From Kudoa neothunni (lineage: Eukaryota; Cnidaria): DNA of 64,000 nucleotides. This document shows, in pieces, positions 12,801 through 22,041 of the stretch. The notes beneath the pieces are model-generated. The model saw nothing but the letters and a program-made list of their open reading frames with translations, had not been told where the DNA came from and made no database searches. Position 1 is the stretch's first letter, and every line of letters starts with the position of its first letter. A program made the translations under genes and the position numbers. The stretch lies in the NCBI GenBank assembly GCA_964304625.1, contig OZ199840.1:9424001-9488000 (forward strand), given 5' to 3'.

Positions 12801-13545
12801 CCAAGAAGCACATACTGTGGTCAGGAAGTTAACGGGTGCTGTATTTTCAAAATTTGGACTCCCATCGGTAATTCACACTGACCAAGGAACAAATTTTGAA
12901 TCGAAACTTTTTCAAAATATGTGTAAAATGTTCGGCATATCAAAAACAAGAACATGTGCATTTAACCCAAAATCGGATGGGATGGTAGAAAGACTGAATC
13001 GAACGTTGATTGATATGGTGAGCAAGCTTGTCCATAAGGACAACGAGTGGGATACCTTATTACCTACAGTGATGATGGCTTACCGATCATCAACCCATAG
13101 TTCAACTGGATATTCTCCAAATTATTTGATGCTGGGAAGGGAAGTACGAACACCACTTGAAACGATATCTCAACTAAACGCACATAATTATTCACATGAT
13201 GACTATGTTAAATGCATTGGAACTGATCTGAGACTGGCGAAACAAATTGCATTGGATAACCTCAAAGCTAATTTGGGCAGGACTAAGACTGCCTACAATA
13301 AAAAAGCCTATGGAAAACCTTATAACCCAGGTGAAAAAGTTTGGTTGGTCATTAATAATAGACAAAGTAAATTGGAACCATATTACAAAGGCCCCTACGT
13401 AGTTAAAGAAAAATTGTCTGACTCTGTCTATAGACTAGAGGGACAAGGTAAAGTTTTGGTGACTAATTTTGATAAATTAAAACCGTTCATTCAACGACGG
13501 TTGATAGAAGACAATTTTGAAGAGGATGCAATGTTACCAAGGTGA
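9784..13545 (+). CDS. Ty3/gypsy Gag-Pol polyprotein
   Basis: A single 1253-residue frame joins Gag and Pol. Domains in order: Gag-like region (1-210); one CCHC zinc knuckle (about 218-231); aspartic protease with DTGA (about 259); reverse transcriptase with YLDD (near 540); RNase H with DTDAS (near 690); integrase with an HHCC zinc region (about 910-950) and a DDE core including HTDQG (near 1040). The frame starts within the left LTR and ends within the right LTR, so Gag and Pol are one frame with no shift between them. It is a retrotransposon gene, not a host gene. No envelope-like frame is present. Confidence 0.93.
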   Translation: MASMHAANIGAVAKVEPFNGRNVDAWIAKLEILLLHDGILPERWTLELLVLLSADVFQIVQEAGYTINSSYHEIKAYLTARFGEKKDRYVAQRELVDCVQREGQTITEFAEEIRRKTRLAHSNIPENAKEEIAKNQFIHGLSNSETKRTLLVKDFESFDLVYQFAERLEFAASKFNTRAENGRNEVLAMDSQNIIQRLIDRLDELEKTLVKKKKTLRCFKCGQKGHIKNNCKLYKSSGFKYVDFLFLHCHINGKDIRALIDTGAQVSLVSLSFVNKSGIPLLRTKDELPLVAATGNRLNIKGTIDVSLQYNGKECRQKLLVVENLIHDCIIGLNILKVWNFELIIDSERISNNVEKPIIAPVIGNCGIKSMTRKVAVVHKIDTNNTKPIKDFKRRIPYHKRKQMNEIISSMLERGIIEESNSDWAFNSVLVPKKNGKWRLCVDYRRLNAVTVKDSYPLPRIDDVMDTLGNANVFTVLDLKDGYHHIPIDIKDKQKTAFYGVDGLYQFVKMPFGLCNAPATFQRMINLILKECIGVCCLVYLDDIIIFSKDLETNKNDVRKIVTLLELYNLKINNEKSVYYKSEVTFLGHVINADGIKPDKNKVKAIKNWPTPTKIVELQCFLGLLNYYRRFIDKFSQISNPLCRLLRNDVPWNWSPECQKSFDMLKKKLMECVLLAHPNWNESFILDTDASNQSIGAVLSQVIDGEERVVAFASRSLLDRERNYSVTRKELLALVHFINHFKFYLHGKKFLARTDHHALKWLLSFKKPEGQVARWLEHLSQYEFDVVYREGKMHGNADALSRVPEITQALALSIQGLSNDVIINRQRNDAILNKIIGWIESNRMPKKVPKELDKRIQTLWLLRKCLRLDNSILCREFVDPKTKEVTLRVVIPESLKSMILELAHDNVTSGHLGHEKVAQNIRRNYYWPLQNVDIKNWCQSCEICARRNRPTRKFVSEMDTSVSSYPMERIAIDMVGPLPTTYKGNRFICVVQDYFTKWGEAIPMKDQEAHTVVRKLTGAVFSKFGLPSVIHTDQGTNFESKLFQNMCKMFGISKTRTCAFNPKSDGMVERLNRTLIDMVSKLVHKDNEWDTLLPTVMMAYRSSTHSSTGYSPNYLMLGREVRTPLETISQLNAHNYSHDDYVKCIGTDLRLAKQIALDNLKANLGRTKTAYNKKAYGKPYNPGEKVWLVINNRQSKLEPYYKGPYVVKEKLSDSVYRLEGQGKVLVTNFDKLKPFIQRRLIEDNFEEDAMLPR

Positions 13546-13631
13546 TTATTAGTAATCAACCGTTTAGTATTCCTAGTTCGATATATATATCGTAGCTTTT
13601 TATAATATGGCCTCTATGCATGCAGCTAACA
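13532..13631 (+). repeat. Right LTR of the Ty3/gypsy element
   Basis: This is the second copy of the 100-bp repeat, identical by eye to 9709-9808 and followed by the ATATA duplication. The polyprotein's stop codon lies inside it. Confidence 0.93.
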
Positions 13632-13689
13632 ATATAATAGTTTAATTTAATAAGGAGCGTTTTCATTCGCGAGCAAATAAAAGCAAACA

Positions 13690-15290
13690 TCATAAAAAAC
13701 ATAATACCAAATAAAAAGAACTAATGTGATTTATGAAGCTGGCAGTTATCATTAATAATTTTTTCAAAATCGAGTGAAGATTGGAGTCTGTGATCATCGC
13801 TCTATTTTGAGACTTGTTTATTTTCATTACAGAGCATGTTTTCTCACATATGTATGTTGATGCAAAAATAACAAACATTCTTTTAGTAAAACTTCTTAAA
13901 TTAGGGAATTTATCGTTGTTGAGAGCAAAGTAAAGTCACTTTCGATTAATCTAAAATCGGAAAATCTTCTGGCCAACTCTTCTTTTAACCCTATTAGCTG
14001 AGAACTATAGTTATCACATAATGTTTTTGGGGGTTTTGAACCTTCAATGTTAGAAAATGGACAAAGTTTTGATTTATAAGTTGATTGGAAAATAGTTTAA
14101 GTTTTATTTGGAAGGATTTAACTTCCAAATATAACTCGTGAACAAATAAGCCTTCCCTTGTAACTTTTCATTCAAGTCATTCATCTTTCCATTATATCTA
14201 CAGCGAATGCGAAATCACATAACCATGCACGATTTTTGATTTTATCAACAAAATCGCAACTAATGTCCGTTTCGTTTAAAAGGAGGGAAATTTCGGTTTT
14301 CAGGATCCATATTTAACCATCGTACATTAGTATAATAGAGTTGTTGGTCTTATCACATTAACAGCACACACACTACAGGGTCCAAAACATGATTAAATTT
14401 CAATGAAGATTTCCACAAATTTTCTTGGAGTATAATACAATGAAATGACATAATTTTGTGTGATGGAAAATCTTCATTGATTTTATCATTCATCAGTTTT
14501 ATTAGCCCAGAGTGTTTTCCCACGAGTGAAGGCGCTCCATCAGTAATGACACTGGTGAGTTTGTCCAAGCTTAAACCAGAACCGTTCCAACTATTCATAA
14601 CGCTATCGAAAAAATCTGTCTCAGTTGTGGTATTAAAAAGGATTCAAGTGATAAGAGCTCCTCGGAAATTTCGAAATTATGGTCAATCCCTTTTACAAAA
14701 ATGAGTAGTTGAGAGGTATCGGTAGCATCTGCACTTTCGTCCAAAGCAATAGAATAGTACTCAAAGTTGGCAATTTTGTTCGAACAAAATTTCTTGTGCA
14801 TTTCGAGGAATATTTTCAATTCGTGAATAATTGTTCTTTGTGATTGAGGAATAGCTTCAATTTTCGAGATGACTTCAGTGCACACAACATTAACAATATC
14901 CATAAAACAATCTTTAATTAACTCCCCATCCGAGAATGCCTTGTTATGTTTTGCGAGTTTGTTGGGAAGTATAAAGCTAGCCGTCGTTGCATCTCTTTGT
15001 ATGGATGTTGCTCTTCAACATGAATTTTGTTGGGGTTTTAAATTTTATACCATATCAGATGCCTTCTTTTTCGATTCTTCCTGTGACAAACTGCATCCAA
15101 AATTGGAATGTTTGGTTTGATAATGGGGGTTCAAGTCGTATTCTTTGTACACAGCGATTGTATCACGGCCAATCAAACATACAGCCTTATTATTGATGTT
15201 GGCAAAAAATACTTTTCAGTCCACTTGTGATTGGAATTTCGGCATTCGTCTTCAATTTTTCTTTTTTTAGATAGATTTAAACTAGCTATC
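13690..15290 (-). pseudogene. hAT transposase remnant, GTF2IRD2/ZBED-like
   Basis: Read on the minus strand, pieces in several frames line up with hAT transposases of the GTF2IRD2-like type. From about 15270: a zinc-finger-like segment with KRKIEDEC and CLIGRD; then NKLAKHNKAFSDGELIKDC (14900-14990); then FEYYSIALDESADATDTSQL (about 14715-14760), the first catalytic Asp region; then SLDKLTSVITDGAPSLVGK (near 14500). The C-terminal hATC dimerisation segment, STYICEKTCSVMK followed by KSQNRAMITDSNL, lies at 13700-13870. Stops and frame changes separate the pieces and the region between 13880 and 14350 is badly eroded, so it cannot be functional. Confidence 0.85.
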
Positions 15291-15523
15291 TCAATAAACT
15301 TTATATACTAAAGAAAGTTTCAGCAAAAATATAAAAGGAGTGACCGCTGTTTATAATGTCGTCTTTCGACATATTTTTCACCTTTTTTTAAGGGCGGTAT
15401 GTTTTGTTAGTTTACATCACTTAATTATGTTAAAAAATTTATCTCTGTGTATATGAAATCTAAAATAATTTGAATAGAAGAATGTTCATCGATCAGTAGA
15501 TCCATGAATAACGGTTAAACGAA

Positions 15524-15524
15524 G

Positions 15525-15552
<28 letters not shown>
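15524..15552. repeat. (TA)n microsatellite
   Basis: About 14 tandem TA units lie within the hAT element's non-coding right part, a simple sequence tract typical of this AT-rich genome. Confidence 0.9.
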
Positions 15553-15555
<3 letters not shown>

Positions 15556-16738
15556 CGATTTTAAAAGTTGGTAGAAAATAATTTATAGTGAGTTTATTAT
15601 CTTACAATTAATTAGCTCCTGAGGGCAAATAAGGAGAAATTTTTAAATTTTGTTGACTAATGTTATCTATTAGATATTTGAGATCATTTTCAATACATAT
15701 AGTCCTAATTTCGATGATCTCTTTATAGCTCAAACGTAAAAGTTAATATTTAGAAATTACATTACGATATGAAACGATTTTAAATGAAATTATTTGTTAT
15801 TTTTTAACCATATTCTCTCTTAGAACGATTGTTTGTATCAATATTGTAATTTTAATATTTAATTCACTTGGACATGATATTTGTGATGAATTATTTTAAA
15901 ACTATTAAATATAATGTATATTAAAGCTCTATAAACTAAAATAGCATTTTAATCGTGATGATTAGGTGCATAAATTAAAATTTACTAGAAATAAAAACAA
16001 AATTTTGGCGACCGGTATTTGAGCCTATCGCAGGCCGTAGTTTGCCCATCCCTGTTATATTACTTCAATACAAAATATTTTTAATTTTCTGCACACGCAC
16101 CAAAAGTACGTAAAATCGGTCAATGATGCATGTTTAGTAACTTTTCTCTGGTCCGTTCCAAAGGGATTACGGAACTCGATCACCTACTGTATATTATTCA
16201 ATTTTTATGTTCTTATCATGTACTTTATTTATTACGTTGATACTTTATATTTGTTAATCATTATAACAATATTATAAAATGTTTGTTATAATTTTAAATT
16301 CAATTATTAACTACATCATATAAGAATATTATCTGATTCATACTTAACAAAATAGAACTGATCGTAAACCGTATAAAGGGGATGAAAATATTAAAATAAA
16401 AAAATATGCTATATCAACTGTAATCTACTATTTGTAGAAATATAGTTTTAATGCAAAAGTATGTTGTGATTTTTTTGATTGATTAAAAAAATTCACAACT
16501 ATCTACCTAACAACTGACGGCAACGAGCTCCCTATTTGTTTAATCCTTAAATTACCATTATTTTTATAAAGAGTCATGATAATAATTAAAAACTGCACTG
16601 ATAACAGTTACTTTTTAATATTTTAATTCATTGTTAAAATAAAATTATTCACTTTCTACAGGGACAATAGGCTAATAACAAATTCGCTCTTTATGTGTGA
16701 TATAAAAAAGATAAATATCTTGGTCCAACAAAGGAAAA

Positions 16739-17637
16739 ATGCTACAGTTGACTTGGCTGTTAAACATTAAATACAACGAAAAAAAGGTTTCCACGCCAAG
16801 CATTGCTGTTACAACGTTCGCATTTATTTTATCACATGCGTACGCCGCTGCAGAAAAATTCCTTATGTATGGTGGTGATAGGCGCAGACGAAATTATTCG
16901 GGGGTGTTTTTTCTCCTTCTCCAACTTTACAGCATAGGGATTGAATATATTCCACCACTTACCTTATTTTTAACCTCATGTCAAATAATATCCTTCTTGG
17001 ATCTGTTTAACCTGGCACTCCCAACTAGTAAGGCTTGTTTAAGTGTTCAAAAGATATGGTTAGAGAGAGATTATCTAAGATTCTATCTCGCTCCTTTCAC
17101 ACACGCAAACGATAACCATCTTTATTACAATATGTTGTCTTTTGTGTGGAAAGGAATCGATCTAGAAAATGCGTTTGGTTCTGTCCGTTTTGCAGCTTGT
17201 TTATCTATTCTTTTTCATTTAACTGGATTTATTCAACTTGCTATGCTTCACACTATGTTTTTTATCACATCTGATATTCATTATTTGACTGAATGTTCTG
17301 TTGGATTCTCGGGAGTTATATTTGCATTGAAGGTTAAATCTAGGTTGTGTGGTTGATTTTATGTAATTATGAAGAGTAGGTTGTTTCGGCTATGAGATCT
17401 GAATTGGCTACAATGAATTTGGTTGGAATTTTTGCTGAATGTGCTATGTTATCCTTTCTTATTTCTGGTGTATCGTTCTACGGTCACCTTGCTGGCATAT
17501 TGGCCGGTTACCTCTATTCAAACCACTACTTCGTTCCACTTGAAAATTTGTTGATAGAGATATATGAACCAATTCACAAATGTCTTGTTTCGCTATCCGG
17601 TTATGCTGAAGGAGAAGATGAAGATGAATATCGCTGA
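16739..17637 (+). CDS. RHBDD1: RHBDL4-type rhomboid protease
   Basis: Two exons (16739-17332 and 17380-17637) with a 47-nt phase-0 intron give 283 residues from the first ATG. An internal Met at 16865 (residue 43) lines up better with the start of vertebrate RHBDL4 (a basic RRRR segment, then GVFFLLLQL), so the first 42 residues may be untranslated or an extension. Shared family blocks are the ACLSVQK region, HANDNHLYYNM, WKGIDLE and LATMNL. The catalytic pair is visible: Ser191 in GFSGVIFALK and His234 in YGHLAG. RHBDL4 is an ER membrane protease that cleaves unstable membrane proteins for ERAD. Here the protein stops soon after the last membrane helix with an acidic EGEDEDEY tail, lacking the long cytosolic region that in vertebrates binds ubiquitin and p97. 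Confidence 0.9.
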
Positions 17638-18900
17638 GCATAACATTTTTTGATTTTTTTTCAAATTATATTGTCATTTCTTATGTAAATTATGATTTTC
17701 TAACTCATTTGGTAATTTCAGCCACAACTTGAATTTTTTTCTTTCAAATTATTCTAACCAACATAGATGTTTTAACTTTCTAACTAACAGCTAACAGCTA
17801 ACAACTAACTTTGGGTATTTTAATTCGGTTATAATATTTTACTTACTATTTCGAAAAATCTGATATTTATGTTATTCTCGTTGATTCAACATGTTTACAA
17901 CTTGTTAAATGTTGAAAAAGAATTAAAAATTTGCCCTCTGACGAAATAGGGGTCTTTGGACATCGGATTTTTATTTTTGTTATAGTTAATAAAAAAAAAT
18001 TCAACATGTCTCGCAAATTTTGAGAAACTTCTGCCGGCAGAATTTTGAGAAAAAGATGATTTATTGAACCAGTTAATCTTCTCAAATCTATTTCGTACAA
18101 ATTCGCCGTAAGTTCAAATAAAGTATAATCGTTGTTGCCTGCTTAGAATGTCAATTCTTAGACCTTTAATCAATTTTTGATGTTTTATTATTCTTCTTCT
18201 ACACTTCTAAATTTAACTAATTTTAATACGCGTTAAAGGTAAGATGGTACTTTGTACCAATAATTTTTTTAAATATATGGGTGCAGAGAATACTCTTCGG
18301 CAAATTGTGAAAAAACGCACTGCACAAAATTTTCTCTTCAGTATAAAGGTTTTATTCTAATCTATTGTCATTTTAAATGACTGTTAAAGATGAAATACTG
18401 TAATTACATTCCTGGTGAATTATTATCAGCGTGATTAAAAATGTTGGCAGTTCGAGCACAATGAGCAATTCTAAAGAATATATTAACGAATTAGAAAATT
18501 TTTTAATGTAAGTGTCTAAAGATCAATGGCATTTCTAACTGTGAACCGTGAACCCGTTGAGGACTTCACTACAGAATAAAATGGAGTTGTTTGGATATTT
18601 AAAATGCCACCCACGTCGAGAGTTTCTATTGATAATATTATGGATTCTTATTTTACTCGCGCCACATACTTTACACAAAGAATCCAGAATATTTTGGACT
18701 GTTCTATTATATTTCTCATGAGGAATATTTGAGATGAAATAACCGAACACACATGAATTTAGAAGAGGTCGCTTCAAGGGATCTTTTACGATGCGGAGTT
18801 TAAAGCTTATTTGGGAACATCAATCTTCATGGCTTTTCACAAAGATAAATAAGAGCTTTTCAGCTATGGGGAAGAAAAAGAAGCATATTGGAAATTATTT
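17638..18900. other. Gap downstream of RHBDL4, possible TE debris
   Basis: The first part is AT-rich 3' flank with no gene. From about 18530 on, the plus strand may hold the eroded N-terminal part of the piggyBac transposase described next, but I cannot support residue-level matches there. Confidence 0.4.
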
Positions 18901-19760
18901 TCCCACAATCTATTATCTATTATACGTTATCTATTGGGGAGGATATCAAGATTCCTTCATTTTGAATACTCAAACACAAACTTAAACGAAGGGAATATGA
19001 TAACTATTGTCCAATTTGTCATGTGTCGAATATGTGGTTTAAAATATTATAACTGTATTAACAATCAAACGAAAATATCACTGTTGACGGGCAGTTGGTG
19101 CCATTTATAGCAAGTTATCCATTTAGGCAATATACGTCTTTGAAACCAAAAATATATGGTCATATGCTCTTCATATTTGCAGACCCCTTGAACAAATATG
19201 TGTTAATATCTCAGTGTATGTACACAAAAATAGAGATGGAGATAACTGAGGCTGCAGTGTCGGCGAAAACATTGTTCTATCTTTAACAATTCCACTTTAC
19301 AACTCGGGAAGAACATCTGTTACCAATGATTTTTTACATCAATAAAATTGGCTTCAAAGTTAATGGAATAATGTTTTGCATTCTTGGGGACGATTCACCA
19401 TAATAAAAGAGACATACAGTCGCGTGTTCTTCCAAGCGAAAGCAGAGCTTTATATAGCTCTACATTTGAATTTCTAACAAAACATGCTGACATCCTACGT
19501 CAATATATAGGGACAGGCCGTAATTATACTATCAACAGGAACCAACAATGAAAAATACAAGCCAGAAACTATCTTTCATTACAACAGAACAAAAGGAGAG
19601 GTCAGCACAATAGACGGAATGCTGTCATCTGTTTCATTTGTTCCTTGTAACCGAAGATGGACAATAATGGGGTTTATAATATGATGGACTTTTCATTAAT
19701 AAATGTCTTTGCATTATAAAAATGAATCTTTGATGATGGAAGAAAATTGAGGAGTCCTTG
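18900..19760 (+). pseudogene. piggyBac transposase remnant
   Basis: Plus-strand pieces in more than one frame match piggyBac (DDE_Tnp_1_7) transposases. The clearest is NITVDGQLVPF (about 19072), then PFRQYTSLKPKIYG and FADPLNKYVLI (to 19220), which corresponds to the family's VDEQLVPFRGRCPFRQY...KP..YG block. Next comes SGRTSVTNDF (about 19300), the second catalytic Asp region, then YNRTKGEVSTIDGMLSS (about 19580), matching the D-x-NKTKGGVD-x-LD block that carries the last Asp. Stops separate the pieces. I found no convincing TTAA-bounded ends for the whole element, so it is an old fossil copy. Confidence 0.8.
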
Positions 19761-20072
19761 CATGCAAGGAATTGCACATACTCCATACGAACTATTATCA
19801 GTTTAAACCTAAAGGATTAAAGAGTAATTAAAATCCCTGATTCACGCCGTCCCCAAGAAGTCAAAATAATATAATTCAACCTGAATAAAATGTGTCGTAC
19901 ATTTTGTAATCGTCAAAATGACAAAAAATCGAAATCTCGATGAACTGGCTGCGGAGTATATTTTTGACGATTTCATTATTCAGACAAGTGTAATCAGTGT
20001 TTTAAATTAATATCTATTGATTTGAACATTAAATGTTTTTTTGTTATTTTATGTTTGTCACTTTCTCTATAA

Positions 20073-22041
20073 CAGCGGTTCTTCTTAATTTGGAGTTCCG
20101 TGAATGATTTCCATGAAATCTGAATTAAATTTATCATCATTCATTATAATTAGGTATTTTTTAGTATTGCAGATTATGCAAGTAGAATGGTTACTCATTA
20201 TACAAAAAACTATTATTGCGAGACCAGATGTCCATGCTGGTTATCGTAAAAACAAAGTCAAGAAATCGCTTTTATGCGCGTCGCTCTTTGAAATACTTTG
20301 TGAAAATTCTGTGAATTTATTGATAAAAAGCAACTACCAAAATCTCATTTAATATTCTTTTATTGTTTATTATTATATATGAGGAGTGTGTTTTTGTACG
20401 AAATTCGCGTTCTATTGTAAAATAATTCTTCCGTTTCGTAAACTCTTTGTTTTAATGAACATAATAAACAATAATTGAGATTTTATATGAAAAAAATATT
20501 TCGATTATTGTAAGAGCATTTTTCACGTAGAAATTGTTTATGGATTTTACTTATAAACAATTACACATGAATAAATAATAAAAGATCAAATCTCATTATA
20601 TTTTTTTATTTTAAAATATTATGGATCATTGTCTAAACTTTGTTAGAATTTTTTTAGTATCTAAAATAATTTATGTCAGTGATTAAAAATTTCTAATATA
20701 TATTTTAAAACAAAACCTCTATATAATTAATTTATATAATGAATATTTCAATAAAACTAACTTAAATTAGATAACTAATTTAAGTTAACCCTTTCGTTCC
20801 CATATTTTTCCTTTGTATCGAAAATTTTTTGAATTAAAATAATATAAATATTTTATTTTGTTAAAAATGAATAATTTAACAATTGTTTTAAAGCTTTTTA
20901 ATACGTCCACCAAAATGAACAATCGGAACGAAGGGATTAAAATATTTATGTGAATGGTTGGATTATGCATTAAAACAGGTGTGCACATCTTCCGGCCCTC
21001 AATGAGCTTTTTGTGATGCGCAATGAACCCTAATCAAGTTCAGGTTAATGGGATACTTTTAAATGAAATGAAAAAAGCACTCGATTATTTAACTTTAATT
21101 GGTTTTTCTCGATATTGAGTATATCGAGAACACCTAATGAAGTTACTAATAAAATTTATTGGAGTTTTTTGTTATATGCGAACCATTAAGAACGAAACAT
21201 CAAAAATCTCTCTAAATAGGCCAAAAAATGTCTTGCTATTATCCACTTCACCTCGTGATATAGCAACAACGTTTTTTAATCTAAGTTCATGTATCGATTT
21301 TAGTGATTTCTTTTTGAAAGTGTATGGAAGAGAAGAAAATAAAAAAGGTAGTACTGGGAGGATTTATGATTTAAAAATTCGCTTGACAATGATGACCTAA
21401 GATTAACTTCAGTTAAAATAAGATTAATAATTAAAGTACGTTTTATAAACGATGCGAAATTATAAAATATTCATATTGTGCGTGAAATTCAAACTTTATT
21501 AAAGCTTCTATAAGAAAAATAAATAAAAAGTAGAATAAAATTTGATACAAAGGATAAACGTCCGTTAAAGCTGATAATGAGCACATATTAATTAATGGGG
21601 AATTTAAACTGTATTTCACGTAATCGCACTCAACCATTTTACTCACCCAAAGTATATCTCATGTTTAATTCAGCTTATTTTTATTTTATTTCCAAGCTAA
21701 AATGACTGAAAAGCGACAAAAAAGTTTATGATAAGAATAGAAAATTTAATGACGCTTGGGCAGAAAAATATTGTTTTATTCTATAGGGACGAATATTATT
21801 CGTTCGCTATGTCATTCGCTATTCAATTTAAAACATTCACTAAACTTATTATCTATGAATTTATTCAAAGTGTGAACTATAACTTTTGGTCTAAATTTTC
21901 TGGCCCTGGAAGTTTCCAAAGATTAAAATTCGGTCAGAGGCTCCAAAAGTTTGTGCTTCGCTGCATTAAAACAAGAAAAGTCCGTAATAAATCCATTGAA
22001 CACTTTGGGGATCCTCAAGGAAGAATATTTAAGAACCACTG
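20073..22041. mobile_element. Non-autonomous hAT-like element
   Basis: The left end reads CAGCGGTTCTTCTTAATTT and the right end, on the minus strand, CAGTGGTTCTTAAATATTC, both of the CAGTGGTTCTCAA hAT type. The flanking 8-mers CTCTATAA (20065-20072) and CTCCATAG (22042-22049) agree at six of eight positions, as for an aged target duplication. No transposase is readable in the ~2 kb interior; short frames there have no family resemblance. It contains a TTAA-bounded MITE at 20789-20936. Confidence 0.6.
20789..20936. mobile_element. piggyBac-like MITE with TTAA duplication
   Basis: A 148-bp AT-rich block is bounded by TTAA at 20785-20788 and 20937-20940. Its ends are inverted: CCCTTTCGTTCC on the left and, read from the minus strand, TCCCTTCGTTCC on the right. 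TTAA duplication plus a CCC-start terminal repeat is the piggyBac pattern. It has no coding capacity and would rely on an outside transposase. It lies inside the hAT-like element, so it inserted later. Confidence 0.72.

Larger units (their letters stand above)
9709..13631 (+). mobile_element. Ty3/gypsy LTR retrotransposon, looks whole
   Basis: Two direct repeats of 100 bp (9709-9808 and 13532-13631) begin TGTTA and end TAACA and appear identical. The flanks are the same 5-bp ATATA (9704-9708 and 13632-13636). One long frame fills the interior. The order protease, reverse transcriptase, RNase H, integrase identifies Metaviridae (Ty3/gypsy). At 3.9 kb with 100-bp LTRs it is unusually compact. 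Identical LTRs suggest a young insertion. I see no break. It sits inside the hAT element, so it is the latest of the three nested insertions. Confidence 0.93.
9409..16054 (-). mobile_element. hAT element inserted in the mariner-like copy
   Basis: The left end reads CAACGGTGGACAAACTTTT and the right end, on the minus strand, CAGGGATGGGCAAACTACGG. These are the classic hAT termini (CAGGGGTGGGCAAACT type). Both ends are flanked by the same 8-bp sequence TTATATTA (9401-9408 and 16055-16062), a perfect hAT target-site duplication. Without the nested Ty3 element it is about 2.7 kb. Its transposase lies on the minus strand (13690-15290) and is decayed. The paralogous empty site at 47432-48310 supports the insertion. 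Confidence 0.9.
8207..16189. mobile_element. Mariner-like element, split by a hAT insertion
   Basis: The ends are inverted repeats: CAGTAGATAATCGA at 8207 and, read from the minus strand, CAGTAGGTGATCGA ending at 16189, each bordered by TA (8205-8206 and 16190-16191). That is the Tc1/mariner pattern. Once the hAT block 9409-16054 is removed, the element is about 1.33 kb, a typical mariner size. A second copy at 47432-48310 (inverted) runs straight across the hAT insertion point. No intact transposase is readable. A short stretch on the minus strand near 9290 (FVVGLCKI) is preserved in both copies and may be a remnant of a DNA-binding domain. The element is old. Confidence 0.78.

Noticed and set aside
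14869-15196. Plus-strand frames across the hAT transposase remnant
   Set aside because: The minus strand of the same bases carries recognisable hAT transposase motifs, so the plus frames are by-products.
16739-17637. Derlin as the identity of the rhomboid-like gene
   Set aside because: The catalytic GFSG serine and GHLAG histidine are both present and the blocks match RHBDL4; derlins lack the catalytic residues.
18535-18777. 80-codon minus-strand frame
   Set aside because: No family resemblance, and it lies upstream of plus-strand piggyBac remnants; most likely chance.
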